From contig WRGS01000201.1 in NCBI GenBank assembly GCA_009787075.1, positions 1-11,702 of the forward strand: a stretch of 11,702 nt of DNA. Direction: 5' to 3'. Shown one piece after another: positions 1-9,500 of this stretch (position 1 is its first letter; each line of letters begins with the position of its first letter). This DNA comes from Paludibacter sp. Its GTDB lineage: Bacteria > Bacteroidota > Bacteroidia > Bacteroidales > Paludibacteraceae. A model generated the notes under the pieces. It made no database searches and was not told where the DNA came from. It was given only the letters and a program-made list of their open reading frames with translations. A program made the position numbers and the translations under genes.

Positions 1-35
1 AAATGATTATTAGAATATTAAAATTGTAAATAATT

Positions 36-2225
36 TTAATTTCCCATTTCCGACAAAAATTTAATTCTTACCAAACGTACTTCGGTTTCCGAAAAATCGT
101 CTTCGCCAAGTTCTTCGAGTGCATGTTGTACGTTGTCGGTTTCGGCAGTGCTGAAATAATCAAAAATTTCCTGCACGTGGTCGGGTTCCATCACCTCTTC
201 AAGGAAATAATCGATGTGAATTTTTGTGCCTGAATAAACTATTGCCTCAACTTCGTCAAGCAGTTCGCCAAAATCAAGCCCTTTGGAAAGCGCAATATCA
301 TCAAGTGCAATTTTTCTATCAATTGCCTGAATGATAGATACTTTCATTGCCGATTTGCGAGCAACTGAACGCACGCGAAGGTCTTCTGGGCGTTCTATTT
401 CGTTATCTTTAACGTGCTGGGCAATAATTTTTAAAAATTCTTCGCCGTAGCGTTTTGCCTTTCCAACTCCAACGCCCGGAATATTTTGAAGTTCTTCCAG
501 AGTAATAGGATAGGAGGTCGCCATTGCTTCGAGCGAAACGTCTTGAAAAATCACAAAAGGCGGCAAATCAAGTTTTTTAGAAATTTTTTTCCTTAAATCT
601 TTTAAAATAGAAAATAAAACATCATCGCCCGCAGCCGAGCCGCCGCTTGCAGCACGCAAAGCGGGGTCATCGTCTTCTTCTTCAAATTTCGTATCTTGAA
701 CAACCGGGAAGGGAACAGGTTTTTTCAAATAGGATTTTCCTGCCGATGTGAGTTTTAATAAACCGTAATTTTCAATTTCCTTTGTTAAATAACCTGCGAT
801 AAGCGCCTGACGGATAATTGCTTGCAAAAATCTTTCGTCTTCATCGCTTGCGGTGGCAAACTGCTCCAACTGGTCTTGTTGATAACTTTTTATGTCGGCA
901 GTTTCATTTCCTTTGAGAATATCAACAATATGTTCGGCTTTAAATTTTTCTTTAACCAATTGCACTGTTTCCAAAATTAAAGTCAGAAGTTCTTGTGCAT
1001 CAATGGTTTTATGTTCTTTAAGGCAATTATCGCACGAGTGGCAATTGTCTTCTTTATAATTTTCGCCAAAATAATGCAACAGCAATTTTCGGCGGCAAAT
1101 TGACGATTCGGCATACGCCTGTGTTTCCAAAAGTAACTGATTCCCAATTTCCTGCTCGGCAACGGGTTTTCCCTGCTGAAATTTTCGTAATTTATCCAAA
1201 TCTTTTATTGAATAAAAAGCGATACACTGACCTTCACCGCCATCTCGCCCCCCGCGTCCTGTTTCCTGATAATATCCTTCCAAACTTTTTGGCATATCAT
1301 AATGAATAACATAGCGCACGTCAGGTTTGTCAATTCCCATTCCGAAAGCAATTGTGGCAACTATCACATCACATCTTTCCATCAAAAACGCGTCTTGATT
1401 TTCGCTACGGACAGCCTGCTCCAAGCCTGCATGATAAGGCAAAGCGGAAATTCCGTTAATTTTCAGTGTTTCAGCAAATTCTTCAACTTTGCGGCGGCTA
1501 AGGCAATAAATAATTCCCGATTTTCCCTCCTGAGTTCTTATATATTTTATAATATCTCTATCAACATCTTTGGTCTTTTGCCTTACTTCATAATAAAGAT
1601 TGGGGCGATTGAAAGACGATTTGAAAACCGTTGCATCAAGCATTCCGAGATTTTTCTGAATGTCGTTTTGCACTTTTGGCGTTGCAGTTGCCGTCAGGGC
1701 AATGATTGGCGCATTGTCAATGGAATGAATCATTGGCAAAATCCGTCTGTATTCAGGGCGGAAATCGTGCCCCCATTCAGAAATACAATGCGCTTCGTCA
1801 ATTGCGTAAAAAGAAATTTTTACGTTTTGCAAAAACTGCATATTCTCTTCTTTGTTCAAAGATTCGGGTGCAACGTAAAGAAGTTTTGTTTTCCCTGAAA
1901 CAATGTCTGCCTTAACATCAGCAATCGCCTCCTTGCTAAGTGATGAGTTTAAAAAATGCGCAATTCCATCGTATTCGCTAAAGTTTCGCATTGAATCAAC
2001 CTGATTTTTCATCAGCGCAATAAGCGGCGAAATAACAATAGCCGTTCCGTCCATAAGTAATGCAGGCAGTTGGTAGCAAAGCGATTTTCCGCCGCCTGTG
2101 GGCATCAGTACGAAAGTATTTTTATTATTCATAATATTATGAATAATCGCTTCCTGATTGCCTTTGAAAGTATCGAACCCAAAGTGTTTTTTCAACTGTT
2201 TAGATAAATCTGTTTTTTTTGTCAT
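36..2225 (-). CDS. recQ: ATP-dependent DNA helicase RecQ
   Basis: Superfamily 2 helicase that unwinds DNA 3' to 5' in recombinational repair and stalled-fork processing, in the cytoplasm. All signature motifs are visible in 729 residues: the motif 0 glutamine near Q24, Walker A TGGGKS at 43-48, SPLIALM at 66-72, the DEAH box at 143-146 followed by the RecQ aromatic-rich loop (CISEWGHDFRPEYR), LTATAT at 177-182, motif V around 287-310 and the motif VI arginines in QETGRGGRDG at 320-329. The zinc site of the RecQ C-terminal region is intact (C377, C395, C398, C401). A winged helix follows (about 405-500), then an acidic and Gly/Ala-rich linker (about 510-535) and an HRDC domain (about 536-605). 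A tail of about 120 residues makes it longer than E. coli RecQ (609 residues); it probably matches the helix-turn-helix tail found in other long RecQ proteins. The ATG start at 2225 sits 23 bases after a good Bacteroidota promoter. Identification is secure. Confidence 0.97.
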   Translation of the reverse strand: MTKKTDLSKQLKKHFGFDTFKGNQEAIIHNIMNNKNTFVLMPTGGGKSLCYQLPALLMDGTAIVISPLIALMKNQVDSMRNFSEYDGIAHFLNSSLSKEAIADVKADIVSGKTKLLYVAPESLNKEENMQFLQNVKISFYAIDEAHCISEWGHDFRPEYRRILPMIHSIDNAPIIALTATATPKVQNDIQKNLGMLDATVFKSSFNRPNLYYEVRQKTKDVDRDIIKYIRTQEGKSGIIYCLSRRKVEEFAETLKINGISALPYHAGLEQAVRSENQDAFLMERCDVIVATIAFGMGIDKPDVRYVIHYDMPKSLEGYYQETGRGGRDGGEGQCIAFYSIKDLDKLRKFQQGKPVAEQEIGNQLLLETQAYAESSICRRKLLLHYFGENYKEDNCHSCDNCLKEHKTIDAQELLTLILETVQLVKEKFKAEHIVDILKGNETADIKSYQQDQLEQFATASDEDERFLQAIIRQALIAGYLTKEIENYGLLKLTSAGKSYLKKPVPFPVVQDTKFEEEDDDPALRAASGGSAAGDDVLFSILKDLRKKISKKLDLPPFVIFQDVSLEAMATSYPITLEELQNIPGVGVGKAKRYGEEFLKIIAQHVKDNEIERPEDLRVRSVARKSAMKVSIIQAIDRKIALDDIALSKGLDFGELLDEVEAIVYSGTKIHIDYFLEEVMEPDHVQEIFDYFSTAETDNVQHALEELGEDDFSETEVRLVRIKFLSEMGN

Positions 2226-2248
2226 AATATCATTATCAAAAAGAGATG

Positions 2249-2278
2249 CGAAATTAATACATTTTTTGTTTTTAACAA
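2249..2278 (-). promoter_or_regulatory. recQ promoter, Bacteroidota type
   Basis: Read on the minus strand, TTG (2278-2276) is followed by a 19-base spacer and TAATTTCG (2256-2249). This matches the Bacteroidota sigma-ABfr pattern of a -33 TTG or TTTG and a -7 TAnnTTTG box with one mismatch. The predicted transcript would start about 18 bases before the recQ ATG. The assignment rests on the consensus only. Confidence 0.6.
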
Positions 2279-2330
2279 TAAAACAATATTGATTAGAGTT
2301 TAAATATACTGATTGTCAAATTGTTAAAAA
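2269..2330. repeat. 11-bp inverted repeat pair overlapping the recQ promoter
   Basis: TTTTTAACAAT at 2269-2279 and its exact reverse complement ATTGTTAAAAA at 2320-2330 are separated by 40 bases, with centres 51 bp apart. The left copy covers the proposed recQ -33 TTG. It could be a pair of operator half-sites for a protein that loops or bridges DNA, or a chance match in AT-rich sequence. The match itself is seen directly; a regulatory role is inference. Confidence 0.4.
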
Positions 2331-2338
2331 GCAAAGCC

Positions 2339-2355
2339 GTTTATTTTAAATAAAC
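2339..2355. repeat. AT-rich palindrome between the dehydrogenase gene and recQ
   Basis: GTTTATTTTAAATAAAC has 8-bp arms around a single central base. It has no GC-rich stem and no following T-run, so it is not a canonical terminator. It lies about 60 bp upstream of the recQ -33 box and may be a protein-binding site. Function unknown. Confidence 0.35.
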
Positions 2356-2363
2356 TTCAACAT

Positions 2364-2390
2364 GTTTTCTTTTAAAAATTTTGAGAAAAC
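2364..2390. repeat. Inverted repeat downstream of the dehydrogenase gene
   Basis: GTTTTCT at 2364-2370 and AGAAAAC at 2384-2390 form perfect 7-bp arms around a 13-base centre. It lies about 90 bases past the dehydrogenase stop codon, so the transcript could fold here. Neither strand carries a T-run after it, so termination by the standard mechanism is not supported. Confidence 0.3.
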
Positions 2391-2477
2391 AAAATTATAA
2401 ACACTTTTTTTATTGTGCAAATTTTTTTTGATTTTTTTTACAATTATAATAGGATAAAGTTTTGAAGATGATGGAAA

Positions 2478-3434
2478 TTATCCAATAATATTTCCTTTTT
2501 CGTCATATTTGTAAAAGCCCTGACCGCGACTGATGCCATAATGTTTTGCCCGCAGGAGGCGTAAAAGTACAGGCGACGGCTTGTATTTCACCGCTCCGTA
2601 TTCGTCGTAAAGATTTTGCAGCAAACTTACAACTTTTTCAATTCCCATTTGGTCGGCAGAGCGGAAAATGCCCAAACGATGCCCAAAACCCACAGAAAGA
2701 ACATGGTCAATATCTGCAACATTTGAAATTCCTTCCATTAAAATCCCGCATGCCTCGTTGAGTTGCGTCAAAAACAGGCGCAAACTTACTAAGCCCGATG
2801 ATTCTTCTACATTAACATAATTGTAATGAATAAGTTTGGCAAAACGGCAAACTTTGTCATACGTTTCGTTGGAAGTATTTTGCCCGCGCACAATTTCAAT
2901 AATTTCGGAATTTGGAACATTTGCCAAAAAATGCAGTCCAATGCAACGTTCCTGATGTTTGAGTTCGGCGGCAAGTTCTGTTACAACCACCGTAGAAACA
3001 TTGGAAGCAATAATGGCATCGGGCGAAACAATGCTTTCTATGGTTTTAAAAACCTCTTTTCGCGCACCAACCTGACGGTCGCTTGCGGCTTCATTATAGC
3101 GAATTGCCTCAATTACAAACTCGCAATCTTTAAAGTCTGCATAATTGAAAGTACCGTGCGTACGTCCTAAAATTGCTTTTTTCTCACTTTGGGTCAAGCC
3201 CCAACTTTCAATTTTTTTATCCAACTTTTGTTCTATTTGCGAATAAGCGTTTGCAATTTTTTCGGCAGTCGGCTCAAAAAATATAACTTCAATTCCATTA
3301 GATGCTGCAACAGTGGCAATGACGCTGCCTTCTTTTCCGCAACCAACAATTCCGATGCTCGAAAAAAGTTTCCGTGCTTTCGGTTTTTCACTTAATCCGT
3401 ATTTTTCAATAGGCTCAATTATCATTTCGGGCAT
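2478..3434 (-). CDS. 3-hydroxyacyl-CoA dehydrogenase family protein (3-hydroxybutyryl-CoA dehydrogenase-like)
   Basis: Predicted cytoplasmic NAD-dependent oxidoreductase of 318 residues, a normal length for single-function 3-hydroxybutyryl-CoA dehydrogenases, which interconvert 3-hydroxyacyl-CoA and 3-oxoacyl-CoA. The N-terminal Rossmann fold shows GCGKEG at 31-36 and an acidic residue, E54, after the second strand, which favours NAD over NADP. The motif ASNVST (143-148) stands where the family usually has SNTSS. The catalytic pair is kept: H168 in GLHFLANVP and E180 twelve residues later. The C-terminal helical domain (from about 212) ends in the typical GQGFYKY (304-310). Two usual active-site asparagines are replaced (see findings), so it may be a divergent subfamily with an altered substrate. 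I chose the ATG at 3434 over a TTG at 3470, because the TTG overlaps the -7 box and the extra 12 residues are not family-like. Fold assignment is firm; the exact substrate is unknown. Confidence 0.88.
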   Translation of the reverse strand: MPEMIIEPIEKYGLSEKPKARKLFSSIGIVGCGKEGSVIATVAASNGIEVIFFEPTAEKIANAYSQIEQKLDKKIESWGLTQSEKKAILGRTHGTFNYADFKDCEFVIEAIRYNEAASDRQVGARKEVFKTIESIVSPDAIIASNVSTVVVTELAAELKHQERCIGLHFLANVPNSEIIEIVRGQNTSNETYDKVCRFAKLIHYNYVNVEESSGLVSLRLFLTQLNEACGILMEGISNVADIDHVLSVGFGHRLGIFRSADQMGIEKVVSLLQNLYDEYGAVKYKPSPVLLRLLRAKHYGISRGQGFYKYDEKGNIIG

Positions 3435-3467
3435 AATATTAAATTTTGTAAAAAAAATATCAAAGTG

Positions 3468-3475
3468 CAAAGTTA
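3468..3475 (-). promoter_or_regulatory. -7 element upstream of the dehydrogenase gene
   Basis: On the minus strand TAACTTTG matches the Bacteroidota -7 consensus TAnnTTTG exactly, 33 bases upstream of the ATG at 3434. No TTG lies at the usual 19-21 base spacing; the nearest is 13 bases away. The box overlaps the upstream TTG codon at 3470-3468, so a transcript from here would not contain that codon. This helps decide the start. Confidence 0.5.
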
Positions 3476-3476
3476 C

Positions 3477-3521
3477 AATTTTTTAAGTCAAAATAAAAAA
3501 ATGTTTAATTTTTTATCAAAA
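3477..3521. repeat. Near-identical short direct repeat between sprA and the dehydrogenase gene
   Basis: AATTTTTTAAGTCAAAA at 3477-3493 and AATTTTTTATCAAAA at 3507-3521 differ by a 2-base indel. They fill most of the gap between sprA and the dehydrogenase -7 box. The sequence is almost pure A/T, so chance is likely, although a repeated activator site in the -33 region is possible. No strong sprA terminator is seen here. Confidence 0.25.
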
Positions 3522-3531
3522 TAAATTTTCC

Positions 3532-6500
3532 CTATCTGGTAAGCATCAGTTTGAAATTTATTCCAAAATTTGTGGCGGCAACAGGATAAGAAGTAGAAAT
3601 TAAGGGCGTTGTTACCTGACGGTCGAAGAAAAGTTGTATGTTAACTTTGGAACTGAAAACATAATCGGCTAAAACCTTGATACCAAACAGTTTATTTCCA
3701 CTTGACGGTTGCGTTACATTTTCGTTAATTTTGCGCAGTAGCGATTTAATATCTTTGTACGACAAATCGACATTGAGCCGCAAATCGTTTTTAATTTTGC
3801 TTTGCTTGTCGTTTTTTAATTTTATAATTAAATCAAAATCTTTGATAACATAACCCAACCCTATAACATATTCATCGCTTGCCGATTCAATCAGTTGAAC
3901 GCTCGTAAGATTCAAAGCAACAGTACGCTGTTTGCGGTATTCTGCCTTAACAGTCATACTGTTTTTCATAGTAACATTGACCCCGACAAGCGGCAAAAAT
4001 TGTTCCGTAAGAGTAACATTTGCCAAACTGTATTGAGATGAAGGTATTGGCAGATTGTTGTTTGTAACATCTTTAATATAACCGAAAGCATCATTATTAT
4101 CTCCGTACATTCCCACCCATTCGGCGAACGAAGTATAAGAGCCAATGCTGTAAGTACTTGTATAACGGTGAGTTAAACTTATTGATTGGAAATTATTTCT
4201 AATAAATGGAATGCGCGAAAGTCCATTGTAAGTTACACTCCAATTTGGGAACATACTGAGCAGCGAAAGGAAAGGCGAAGTTTCCATTTTATTCGGATTT
4301 TTGCCCAAATATGCCGCCAAAAACGCAGGAACAAGCACATCAGGCGAAGATTCTGTAAATTTACCGTTTGCCTCGCTGTAAGGTGCGAGTTCGCTTGTTG
4401 ATTGGTATAATACATCTGATATAAATCCGCGATTTGGATAATTAAGATTTTGCCCCGAAAATTGCGCTTGCAATCTGCCTGCAAGCACTTGCCTGTTAGA
4501 TAAAAATTCATCAAAAAGTTCGGAATTATAATTAGTTCTTGCATCGCCGATTTTTTTGAAAGCGGTTTTGAAAGAAAAAACCGTCATATTGTAACTTCCT
4601 GTAAAAGTGCGTTGATTGCTATTTTGATAATAAATGGCAGCATTTTGGGCTGTATATCTTTTAGCATTAAGATTAATTTTCAAATCAGGAATAGGCTCAA
4701 CCACCGCTCGCAAATCCAAATCAGTTGTATGGGCGAGAATTGCAGGTACATTATTATTTGAATCTTTAAGCAGCCAGCCGCGACTGTCCGCTTCGTTAAT
4801 CGTGTTTTCGTCGTGAATACCGAAAGCAAATCCCCAGCCCGGCGCATAAGTGCCATCAACATTTCTCTGCCCCATAAATCCTGCAAAAGGCGAAAATCCG
4901 GGCAAAGTCAAACTGCTTGAATTGCGGTACGTTCCCTGCACGCTGCGCACCATCATAAGCATTCGCGCAGTAAAATCTACAATTTTTTGCCCAAACGGAC
5001 GCTCATTAGGATTCAATGCAAAAACGGTAATAGTTACGCTGTCCTTACTCACAAGCGGAGTAATGCTGACATCGTTGTTTGTCATTATTTTTTTGGAAAA
5101 AGATACGTTTTTTCCGTTTTTATCCAAAGCAGAAATTTTCAGGTCTTTATTATTCAATTTATGATTAATGGATATTGATTTTCCCTGTACAAAATTCACA
5201 ATTTTTGTGAATTTAGATTGCGGCTGTGGTTTCAGTTGCGTCTGATTTCGCTGCTGATTGCGGTTAGCATTATTGATAGAAGCAGGCAGAGTGTTGTACA
5301 GTTTATTTATCCTTGCAAGATAAGGAATTTTATTATAAAGAATTTCAAAATTTGCGCTTGCATTAAATTGCATCTCGCGCAAACTTGTTGCCACATTGCC
5401 CAAATACATATTTGCATTGCCAAGTTGCGCGCCTCTGTTCCAACTGTAAGTTGCGTTGTAGTTTGCCGTTGTTTGATTTATAAAATCCAAAAACGGCAAT
5501 TTTGCTATCGGAACATTGTATGCCGCAGTGAAGACCTGCTGATAAGTATATGACGTTCCCATTTTTTTGATACTTTGCCAAACGGTATCGCGCCAAAGTT
5601 CGTAATTATCTTTATTTACTTCTGGGAACTCTGTTCCTTCTTCAATATTTGAATTCATTGCCGTTGTCAGCGAAAGTTGCAACGCTTGGAACGGATTATA
5701 GCGAATGTCGAACTGCCGCGTCCAAAGGAATTGGCTGCTGTACGAATCGGCGATAGGTTCAGAGGCAGACATATCAATAGTGCGCAAAATTGTTTGCATA
5801 AATTGACGGTTCATATTTGTACGGAAAGCAATTGAATTTGGTAAATAATTAAAATTCAAATCTTTAATCAATTTCAAATACGGACTGTTAATTGTTTTCG
5901 ATTTTGATTTTTGGAACGGTTTAATCGGACTGACATTAAACGAATAAGTGTATGCAATGCTCGCCTGCTGCTGTTTTACATAATCGCGCGTAATTTCGGG
6001 CGTTTGCTGGTTTGTTTCGTTTTGCGAATATCCAAAAGTAAAATTCGCTGGGTCGTAAAATTGCGGCTCTTTACTGCGAATATTTATTTTTGCATTTGTA
6101 ACATTAAAACTTTTTGTGGTTGCGATGGTTTGAGCCATAGAAAGTAACGAATCCTTATCGTGTTGTTTCAAATCTCTTATAGCATCTTCCATGATAATAT
6201 CTTCGTCAAGCGGATTGTATTTTGGCGTTAATGTTTCTTTTGAATAAGAAAAATAAACAGGTAATTCAAATTTCGCTTTTTCGGGCAAAAATCTTCCTAC
6301 ATCTACCTGTGTTTGAATATTAAATTGAAATAAATCGTCTAATCTGCGTGTTAAAACATTACTTTCTATTCCGCCAAAGCCCGCAGTTTCGGTGCGCCCT
6401 GCAATATTTACCTGTGCAATATCCGATAAATTCAAAGCCATATTTGCCATTGCAGCCCAACCTCCTTTTTCGTCAAATTCGCTCATACGCAATTCATTAA

Positions 6501-9500
6501 CCCAAATTTCGCCCGATTTTTCGTCTAATGCCAAATTTCTTATCCCAATCATAATATTCGACACTTCGGAAATTGTGGGATTTCCTACAACTGTAATAAA
6601 ATGATTTGGCTGTTCGGGGTCGCCGTAAATATATGGCGTAAGAAAACTCGGATGCGTTCCCTGCTGCATCGCTCTGTTTCGGCTGAGTTTTACATCGGTT
6701 AAAGCCGAAAATGCAAAATCGAATTTATTTTCATTTGGCCATACTTTTAAGCGGTCGCTTTCGTCCAAATAAGAATAAGTACCTGCAGGAGTGAGTTTTA
6801 GCGGAATGGAATATTCATAATAATTTTGTTTCATATCAGAGCCGATTCTGATAAATGCCTGCAACTGATAATCCTGCAAATTTGTATTATCGTCAATAAA
6901 TTTTTCGGCGTGAACAAACATTTGCAAGCGTTTATAATTCCGCATATCAAGTTGAGTAGTTTTATAAACCGCTTTTGCCTCGTTTTGTTTCAAATTTGTT
7001 ACTTTCAAAAGCAAAGCCTGCTCATTTTGTTGAATAAGCGTAGGTTGCGAAGGGTCGGTTTGGCGCGTAATTCCCGGAGGCAAAACATAATTTACAGGTT
7101 TTTTATCTGCATTTTCTTCAATATTAACCGATTGAACATCAATTTGTGCGGTAGAAGCGGTTTCTGCACCGTTTGGCATCAGCGATTTTGTATAAGTGCG
7201 CCAATCGCCGCGAACAAGGTCCATCGTGGCAAAACGCAAAAAAATACTGTCGGTAAATCCTGTCAAATACATTCGCATAAAACGAATAGAACGGAAACCG
7301 CGCATATTATTAACAGGTCTGCAACGCGCATTGCTTACATCTTTAACAGGAATTCGGAATTGATACCATGTAACATTTTCCGTATTGCCGTTTTCCAAAG
7401 CAACGGAACTTATAATTTTATCTGAAATATAATTTTCGCCAACTTGCATTTGTGCAGGATCGAGGTCAATTGTATATTCATAATATTTTTCATATTCATT
7501 CAAAGTATTGTCATGATTCAAATCTTCGCCATCGGGCTGTTGAGTGGCTGCGGTTGAATATGTTTGATTGACGTTGCTTGCGTCGGGCGAATTGCCTTCT
7601 GTTCCATTATAATATTTGTAACGGTCGAGAATGCTTTTTTGTTGCTGGTCGTAGTCGCTTCCGCGATAGTAATGATAATTATCTCCCGAAGGGTCGTTAA
7701 ACGGAGAAAACGGGTCGTTTGTCCATCGGGCAACTGTTTGTGCATCAGTTACTTTTGATAAAATTTTTTCATAATAATTTTTATATTCTCTGTAAGTAAA
7801 TTCTTCTTCGGTTGACAGTCCATCAAGTCCGACATCCTGATATGCCCGTGCGCCGACAGAATTATCAAAAGCATTTACAGTTGATTGTGTGCGCGGAACA
7901 TAACCCCATTTTGTCGTATCGTTTTGCGTTGCATCGCCTTGTGCATTAAGTCCATTTTCAAAGAATTTTTTTCCATCTTTTAAAACATCTTCACTTACAT
8001 CGCCCAAGTCAAATCTTAATTTACCTTTATTTGCGCTTGATGGATTGTAAATAAAAGGGTCGAGCAACCAAAATTCGATATATTCAATATTGCTTTGCTC
8101 AAAATCGGTATAATCAATGGCTCGCGTTATTCCGCCCCAACGCTGTTCGGGGTACATCAATTCTCCATTTGAAGAAACATCGTCGGCATCAATATTGTAT
8201 GCGCCGCGTTCTTTGGGATAATATGAAACATTAAGCGGCGTAAGCAGTTGCGCATCCATTACAGAGGATTCGCGGTTTGGAAAAACTTCATAAATTTTTA
8301 CAATGCGGGTAAAATGATTTGATTTTGAATTAACATTGTTGCGCAAATTGTCGGGGGTTTGGCTGGTGCTGCCGTTTAAAACATTATCAACATAAAACCA
8401 CGAAGTATGAGCGCGGTTTTTACCATAACTGCGCCCGCCGTGTTGTTCGTTTTCTATTTTATCATCTGTAATTTCTGTAGGCTCGGATGCAAGATACCAA
8501 TAATAAGGATAATGAATGTCGATATTTGTTGTGCTGCTTTCAAAATCATCGATATAAGCGTAGCCCGACTGTCCGATTTTTTTTGAATGACCGGGAATAA
8601 GTTGTGCAAATTCAGCATTTAACGCCAAAGACGAAGGCGTTTTTGCATTTACAAAAGGTAGTTTGTTGATAACATCGGTCAGCCATTGACTTTCGTAACG
8701 CCACGCACCGTTCAGTCCCCAAATTGTATTTTTCAGCGGCTCGCTGCCTACATTTACTTTTGTTGTCAGCGGTTGCTCGGTAAGATGCATAAGAGTTCCG
8801 CCCAAAGACAAATCTTTGCTGAAAACGTATTCTAAATGCGTTCCGAGCAGGGTTTTGCGTTGCATATTAAAAGTATTCTGATTTTCTAATCTGACTTCAA
8901 TATTTGTATTGGAATTGACCAGCGATTGATTGAGAATTGTTACAATTCCCATAATATAATCAACAGTATAATCCACATTTTCAGTAAGTTGTACTCCGCC
9001 TGCCATAACTACAACTGAACCGCGCGGAACATTCATTGCATTGAGTCGAATTTCAGAACCTGAACCCGATGCCTGATATTCCCCTGTAAGTTTGAATTTA
9101 TTTTTTTCAGAATATTCACGTGCAACAACCAAAGTAGAATCGTAGAGTTCCTGATAAATATAATTAACGCTGTCTGCTGTTCCAATCTCTTTTGCCAAAT
9201 GACGTCCAAAAGGCTCTAAAACAGGGAAAATAACTCTGCCTGTTTGGCTTTGAATTGTAAATCCTTCCAAAAAGTCGAACTTTCCGTCAGGTATGGGGTC
9301 GTTGCGGAAATTGAGTCGGTCTAAACCCATAACGCGCAGCAAAAGTTTGTTTCTGATATTTCCTACATTGAGATATTGCAAGTCTGTTCCCACAGAATCA
9401 TTGCGATAAACAACATTGAGTTTAAAATTTTCTGCCTGCACCTGCATTGCGCCCAAATTATAAACATTTTTCATCATCAAATCCCACGATTTGAGATTTG

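Noticed and set aside
1302..1898. 198-codon open frame on the plus strand inside recQ
   Set aside because: Antisense to the helicase core motifs, with a cysteine/phenylalanine-rich translation and no recognisable domain.
3435..3470. TTG start at 3470 for the dehydrogenase, adding 12 residues
   Set aside because: The codon overlaps an exact -7 promoter box, so it would lie outside the transcript; the added residues do not look like part of the family.
3491..3517. A/T-only hairpin after sprA considered as its terminator
   Set aside because: The stem has essentially no G-C pairs and the arms differ in length, so it would be too weak to call.
6826..7425. 199-codon open frame on the plus strand inside sprA
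   Set aside because: It is antisense to a conserved, certain gene, and its translation shows no family signal or domain; it is explained by codon bias of the opposite strand.
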